A stretch of DNA of 64,000 bases from Dendrobium chrysotoxum. Taxonomy: Eukaryota; Streptophyta; Magnoliopsida; Asparagales; Orchidaceae. The DNA lies in contig CM034300.1 in NCBI GenBank assembly GCA_019925795.1, positions 50,884,873 through 50,948,872 on the forward strand, read 5' to 3'. Positions 59,670-64,000 of the stretch are shown piece by piece; position 1 is the first letter of the stretch, and every line of letters starts with the position of its first letter. The notes beneath the pieces were generated by a model that saw only the letters and a program-made list of their open reading frames with translations, did not search any database and was not told where the DNA came from. A program made the translations under genes and the position numbers.

Positions 59670-59815
59670 AGCTTTTGGCGTCATTGCTGGAAAAGTATTT
59701 TTCTTTTTGCAAAATTCTCACTATATTATTGAATTAGTTGCATGACCTACTTATATTTTTCCTTTTTATTTTATTTTATTTTAATTTGATTATTTGTATA
59801 TAAATATAATAATAT
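59670..59815 (+). other. Second Athila primer site and leader after the 3' LTR
   Basis: TTGGCGTCATTGCTGGAAA and the following ~120 bp match 51823-51960, the start of the internal region. An internal region therefore resumed beyond the '3' LTR', as in a tandem LTR-internal-LTR-internal array. It is cut at about 59815. Confidence 0.7.
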
Positions 59816-61560
59816 TAGCTAATAATAAGATCAGTAGTATTAGTTGCATCAGTCAAATAATAACAGTTAATAGACAAGAGAAAATAATAAATAAAATAAT
59901 AAAAATGGAAATGAAACTCACTGTTTGGACTTGAGGATAGTGAGCTATTATGAGTTTGTGATGATGAGTAGTTGTTGGGATTTGGAATTACTGTGGGCAA
60001 GATTGGTTACAGGGATGAATAGTGGGTTGTGGCTTGCAAACAATATGAAGGTTAATTTATTTGTGAGAGGGTAAGTGTTTTCACATGCCAAATGTATAAA
60101 GACAAAAAAATAACCTAGTACAGTGGCTTTATGGCTATTGAAAGGCAACAACTGAATGAGCTTCACATGAAGGTAGTAGGTAGACGAATTGTAGCTTTAT
60201 TTAGATGGGAAGGCTTGTGGAGTTTGAGTGGTTTAGTTGGGGGTGAAATTTGGCTGTTGGGTGGTTTGGGCAAGTCAAGACTCATAAGGTTTTATCGAGG
60301 GGAGGTGTAGGTGCTGAGGGAGCTTAGCTGAAAGTTTACAAATTTGGATCATGAAAAAAGTCCAAAAAGGACAAAAAATTAGGCCCTGTTCGGTGGGAGG
60401 TCTTGGGTTCAGTTGCTTGTAGAACAGAACAGGCATTATTCATCTTGTTTGGATATGGGGATTCGATAGGAGATGCTTTGAAGCTTAGCTTCTGGGTTGA
60501 TATGATTTGGCTGGAGTCGAGGGCTTGAAGCTCTTGGGTGGTGCAGATGGGAGTCATGAGACTGCAAGTGGATGCGGCAAGCTATGCAAGTGGAAAGCCT
60601 ATTTTGAGATGAGGAAGAGATAGGAGATGACTGTAGTATGGAAACAAAAGGATTGGAAGTTAGTTGGAGGCCAAGAATTGAAATGTTGGACGGATGGGTT
60701 ATGGGGACAAATAGAAGAAGAGGCTGGTCTTTCAAGCAATTTGAACTGAATGAGGCTTTGATGCCCGATTAGTTGATCATAGTCGTATGAAATCTTAGGT
60801 GGACAAGGTAGCTTCATTCCTCAATTTAATCTTGAATAGTAGGGATGCAAAGGTAAGATTTATTCCAGATTTTTTTAGGATTTAGTAGAGATATGAGGTC
60901 GACGCATATGAGGAAATTAATTTGAGATGACTGATTTTTTTCCTAATTTTTAGTCTTATTAATTAACAGTAATAACATCTTATAATTACTGTGAAATTTT
61001 AAAAGAGTAGAAAAGAGTCGATCACCCAAAATCACCTCAATTCGTATGCATTTCCCTGATTCACATATAATTATCTTAAAAGTTGTGTTTATTTTCCCGT
61101 GAGATCTTTATTTTCTGATGTTATAACCTTTTTTGGGTGTATCGATGTTCCAATCACAACAGAGCAGTCCATTTTATGATCTAAAAATCATCTGGGCAAC
61201 ATCACGCATCAATTTCCTTGATTTGAGCATCACTGGATAAATTTAATTGAGAAAATTGATAACCATTTTTTGGTATTGGCTGCATTTTGATTATGATGGC
61301 GCAGTCCATTTTATGATCGGATGTTGTTTGGACAACGTTGTATATCAATTTCGGGTTTTGGTTGTCTGTTTTGACCGATCTCATCCAATTTGACGGCAAG
61401 GGTTCCCTCTTAGGTGAGTTGGACATCCTGATTACAATAATGTAGTCTGTTTGGGAATCAGAGATTATTTGGCCCTTTAAGTGACACATCACACCGATAC
61501 GCGAGTCACCTAAATCACCATTTTTGCCTCTTTCACATGTTTTGATGTGTAGGGTCAACA
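59816..61560 (-). repeat. Probable Gypsy-type LTR, minus strand
   Basis: On the minus strand it starts TGTTGACCCTACACATC at 61560. Three diverged units of about 138 bp share ATAAAATGGACTGC (at 61443, 61304 and 61166 on the plus strand). No protein family was recognised in the ORFs on either strand. The far end and target duplication were not found, so the element type is inferred from the TGTTGACC start and repeat structure alone. Confidence 0.4.
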
Positions 61561-61699
61561 AATGCCTCTAACAAATGTAGTGTGCATCTAGAGCTTTCCA
61601 CATTAATTCTAACATTATTGATGTCACATATAGCTTTATTTTTTTTCATTTAGCACAATTATACTGACTTTTGATGCATTTTTCTCTTCTTTTTATGCT

Positions 61700-63590
61700 G
61701 GAAATGTATCATTAGGAGAGGCCTGATAACTTACCTCATGGAGAGCCTAACGAGGCCGCCATCTTGGATGTCATTGATCAAAAGGATCCTCGAGGCGATG
61801 TTGACATCAAAGGCAGGCTCGAGCAGTATAAGGACATGTTATGGGGGCATGACATCTTTCATGACTGTTTTGCCTAATCCCCCTACTTCCAGAGTGTTAT
61901 AAAAATTCAGTAAAGTTTGATGATCCAAGCAGGTGGATGAGTAGCTATAGATTGAAGTACGAGGAGTACAATGTGCTGGATAGTACAGTCGCTTAGATCA
62001 GCTATGGCACATGTGATATTTGGGAGCCCACAATTGATATAGTTAAGCTAGTAGGGCAATCAAGACTACTCATTCATCGCCAACTACAGTCACCATCACT
62101 AGAGTGGCCAAGGGATTCATCATTTGGACAGATCCAGAGTCCCGTCTACAGATACATATACTGGAATAAATATATACATTTGGCCCACATACACATGTTA
62201 TAGGAGGCAGGGATTTATGAGGTAGTTTATTCCTCATTATTTGATCTTGGGTGCCTCCCCTCTTCTTGGGCCCATAGTTTAGTGGAGTTTTAGGATGCAT
62301 GTAGCAGCAATTGCTAGATGGGGGTAGAGGACCCCACAATCATGCTCTCTAACTTGTAGACAGTGTCAGGGATTTCCATCTCTGGTTACCATTCTAAGGA
62401 GTGCATCCCTCCTGATGGGGAGCTATTTTGCAGGGTACCTTCAATATATGGGAATAGAAGAAGGAGCTTCGATTTGCTGGCCGTCAAACCTAAAGAGCGT
62501 TAGGATTGTTAGTACACACTTAAATCGGCATGGCCTTTGACACTTGGGTCCACAGCTTTCTTCCAGGAGGCCACATGTCTCCTACTACAGCATCACTATA
62601 TGATCCTTTTGTCTATGGTTTGTAGCATGGGGCCCCATTTTCAGAGGAGGTGCTTAGCCATCTTTTTCTACTAGTTACATTTTTCTTGCATAACTAGGCA
62701 TCAGAGAGGATCTATTTCTTACAGGATTGCTAGCCACTTGGTTGTGTACTTTTGTCCTTTCGCTTATAATGCGGTTCATGCAATACATTATTCTTTTGGT
62801 AGCCAGTGAGCTCTCAGAGGGACAATGCCTTTCTTTGGCTCCAATTGTACTTGCTTGGATATACATAGCCTTGTACATCACTCATGAGACAACTTCTCTT
62901 AAGCTATGGGACCTGACATTACCATGACATTACTTGCAGGTTTTGTTGGCTTACCACCCCACCTGTGAGGGTAGTTGTTCTGGATGAGCTTGACTTCAGG
63001 GGGAGATTGCACTTTGCTATGTAGCAAGCATACTTTAATAGGGCTGACCATCTCATCAATATGCACCTGGGTTGGTTGAGCTATCATTCCTGCAACACTA
63101 TGACAATGGAGGGCTACCAGCCCAACAGGTTTGCTGGATAGTTCAGCTTTTCTCAGGCTATAGCCTATGGCTGGCGTTTATTTATCCCTGGAGTTGTAGA
63201 CATCAGACATATGGAGGCTGTCCCACATGAGACTAATAACTACATAACTACCTTGACTTGGTTGCACTTACTAAGGCTTGACACCAATTCCATCATTTGT
63301 TAGGCCCTTCCCTCCAGTTAGACAGGCATCAATTACATGTGACTGACTTTGGTATGGCTGTCCTTTAGCCCTTCTTTGGAGCATGGTGCTCAAAGGTATG
63401 AGCACAAGGTGCTGGCGCTAGGAGTACCGAGGGGCCAGAGGCTCTGTTGGGACTCTTCAGAGGTTGGAGCTAACAAAGTAACTTTTCTTACCCTTTCCCT
63501 CCTGTTGGTCAATGGTTAATTTTTTGACATTTTTCTAACCATTTGATTTTATATATTTCTTTCATTTCTGATACAGGGAGACATAGTAAG
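61700..63590 (+). pseudogene. Plant mobile domain (PMD, MAIN-like) pseudogene
   Basis: Translation over three frames resembles the plant mobile domain (aminotransferase-like PMD, Pfam PF10536). VKFDDPSRWMSSYRLKYEEY appears near 61915. EAGIYEVVYSSLFDL (62212), a GVEDPTIMLSNL-stop-TVSGISISG stretch that corresponds to the GE-x-TITLEDV-x-x-LxGLPxxG motif (62320-62385), and TWLCTFVLS ... GQCLSLAPIVLAWIYIAL (62730-62880) follow. A GT...AG intron-like segment (about 63476-63577) suggests this was a spliced gene rather than a reverse-transcribed copy. PMD genes occur both as host genes (MAIN family, silencing and genome stability) and inside transposons. The stops and frameshifts make this copy dead. 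Captured or host origin cannot be decided. Confidence 0.65.
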
Positions 63591-63677
63591 GGTTATAGTG
63601 TTATTGATGACACCGCTTCTCCCCCAGTCAGAGTGCTGGATGTAGCACCTAATTTATATTGCACAGAGGACCCATAG

Positions 63678-64000
63678 TGAAAGTGCGAATAGGTTGATAG
63701 ACCTATTGCTCACGTCCCTAGGCTAACCAAGAGGGGGGGGGTTGAATTGGTCCTTTAAAAATTTACTCTTAGGATTTTGGAAAATTTTAAAGCAAATCGT
63801 ACAGTACGATATTACTTCGTACAGTACAAACAGAGTTAATATCTGCTCTTTACTTAAGCACAGTAATTCAACCACAAGAAAATAAACTACAGAAATGTAA
63901 AATGCGGAAAAGTAAACAGTGAACAGAAAACACCAGAATTTATAGTAGTTCGGTCAAACACGACCTACATCCACTCCCTAGAGACTCCTTCTCTAGGTAT
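63678..64000 (-). repeat. SIRE-type LTR (continues beyond window)
   Basis: Inner or outer end starts TGAAAGTGCGAATAGG at 63678 with the conserved block CTAACCAAGAGGGGGGG (63721-63738). GTAC-arm quasi-palindromes (ATCGTACAGTACGAT at about 63799) follow, then the U5 core (GTAGTTCGGTCAAACACGACCTACATCC). The order implies minus orientation. Unlike the other LTRs, the quasi-palindrome pair here lies between the end block and the U5 core. Confidence 0.8.

Larger units (their letters stand above)
50637..59815 (+). mobile_element. Athila-like Ty3/gypsy element
   Basis: 5' LTR (5'-truncated), primer site of the GGCGCCGTTGCCGGGGA type, gag, protease, RT, RNase H, integrase (Gypsy order), a 1.1-kb non-coding stretch, a 3' LTR, and a further short copy of the primer site and leader. 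Protein similarities and the primer site both identify Athila. No env-like ORF is recognisable. All domains carry stops and frameshifts. Confidence 0.85.

Noticed and set aside
1..64000. Integrated plant pararetrovirus or other viral sequence
   Set aside because: All polymerase fragments group with Copia, Gypsy or LINE domain orders, and no movement-protein or coat-protein type sequence was noticed.

Overview
This window is intergenic DNA of a large, AT-rich flowering-plant genome. It is built almost entirely from nested, decayed transposable elements: SIRE-like Ty1/copia elements with an env-like third gene, a second Copia lineage, Athila-type and other Ty3/gypsy elements, a very long LTR, a gag-only Copia derivative, a CACTA DNA transposon, a Tourist-like MITE and a LINE fragment. 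I see no intact host gene, rRNA, tRNA or CRISPR array. The only non-transposase, non-polymerase coding family recognised is a broken plant-mobile-domain (PMD) gene near the right end. The species cannot be named from the sequence.

Layout. 1-6813: SIRE-like Copia element 1 on the minus strand; its 3' end lies outside the window. 6814-14784: SIRE-like element 2 on the plus strand, cut in gag by element 1. 14785-18837: the 3' end of a third such element, cut in its RNase H region by element 2. 18838-20935: Gypsy leader and gag. 20936-27857: copy A of a very long LTR family, truncated at both ends and carrying a partial SIRE-type LTR. 27858-29421 and 49438-50636: the RT/RNase H half and the integrase half of one minus-strand Copia element, separated by copy B of the long LTR (29422-49437). 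Copy B starts TG, ends CA and is flanked by ATGTG on both sides. Inside copy B sit a tandem LTR-gag-LTR-gag-LTR array (31902-41188, flanked by TAAAC) and a CACTA element (47014-49188, flanked by ATA). The CACTA element holds a LINE fragment that is itself split by a MITE (47739-48164, flanked by TTA). 50637-59815: an Athila element with gag, protease, RT, RNase H and integrase remnants and two LTRs, followed by a second copy of its primer site. 59816-61560: probable minus-strand Gypsy LTR. 61700-63590: PMD pseudogene. 63678-64000: start of another SIRE-type LTR.

None of the polymerase genes is intact. Many stop codons sit where the family has Gln, Arg or Trp, as expected from C-to-T decay of methylated DNA. 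The most interesting signals are non-coding. Promoter-proximal arrays of 15-bp quasi-palindromes, paired about 20-21 bp apart, occur in all the SIRE-type LTR families here, and again with a TATA box directly upstream of the env-like genes. The long LTR carries repeated head-to-head W-boxes about 156 bp apart. A tandem gag-only array shares its LTRs and has a single target-site duplication.
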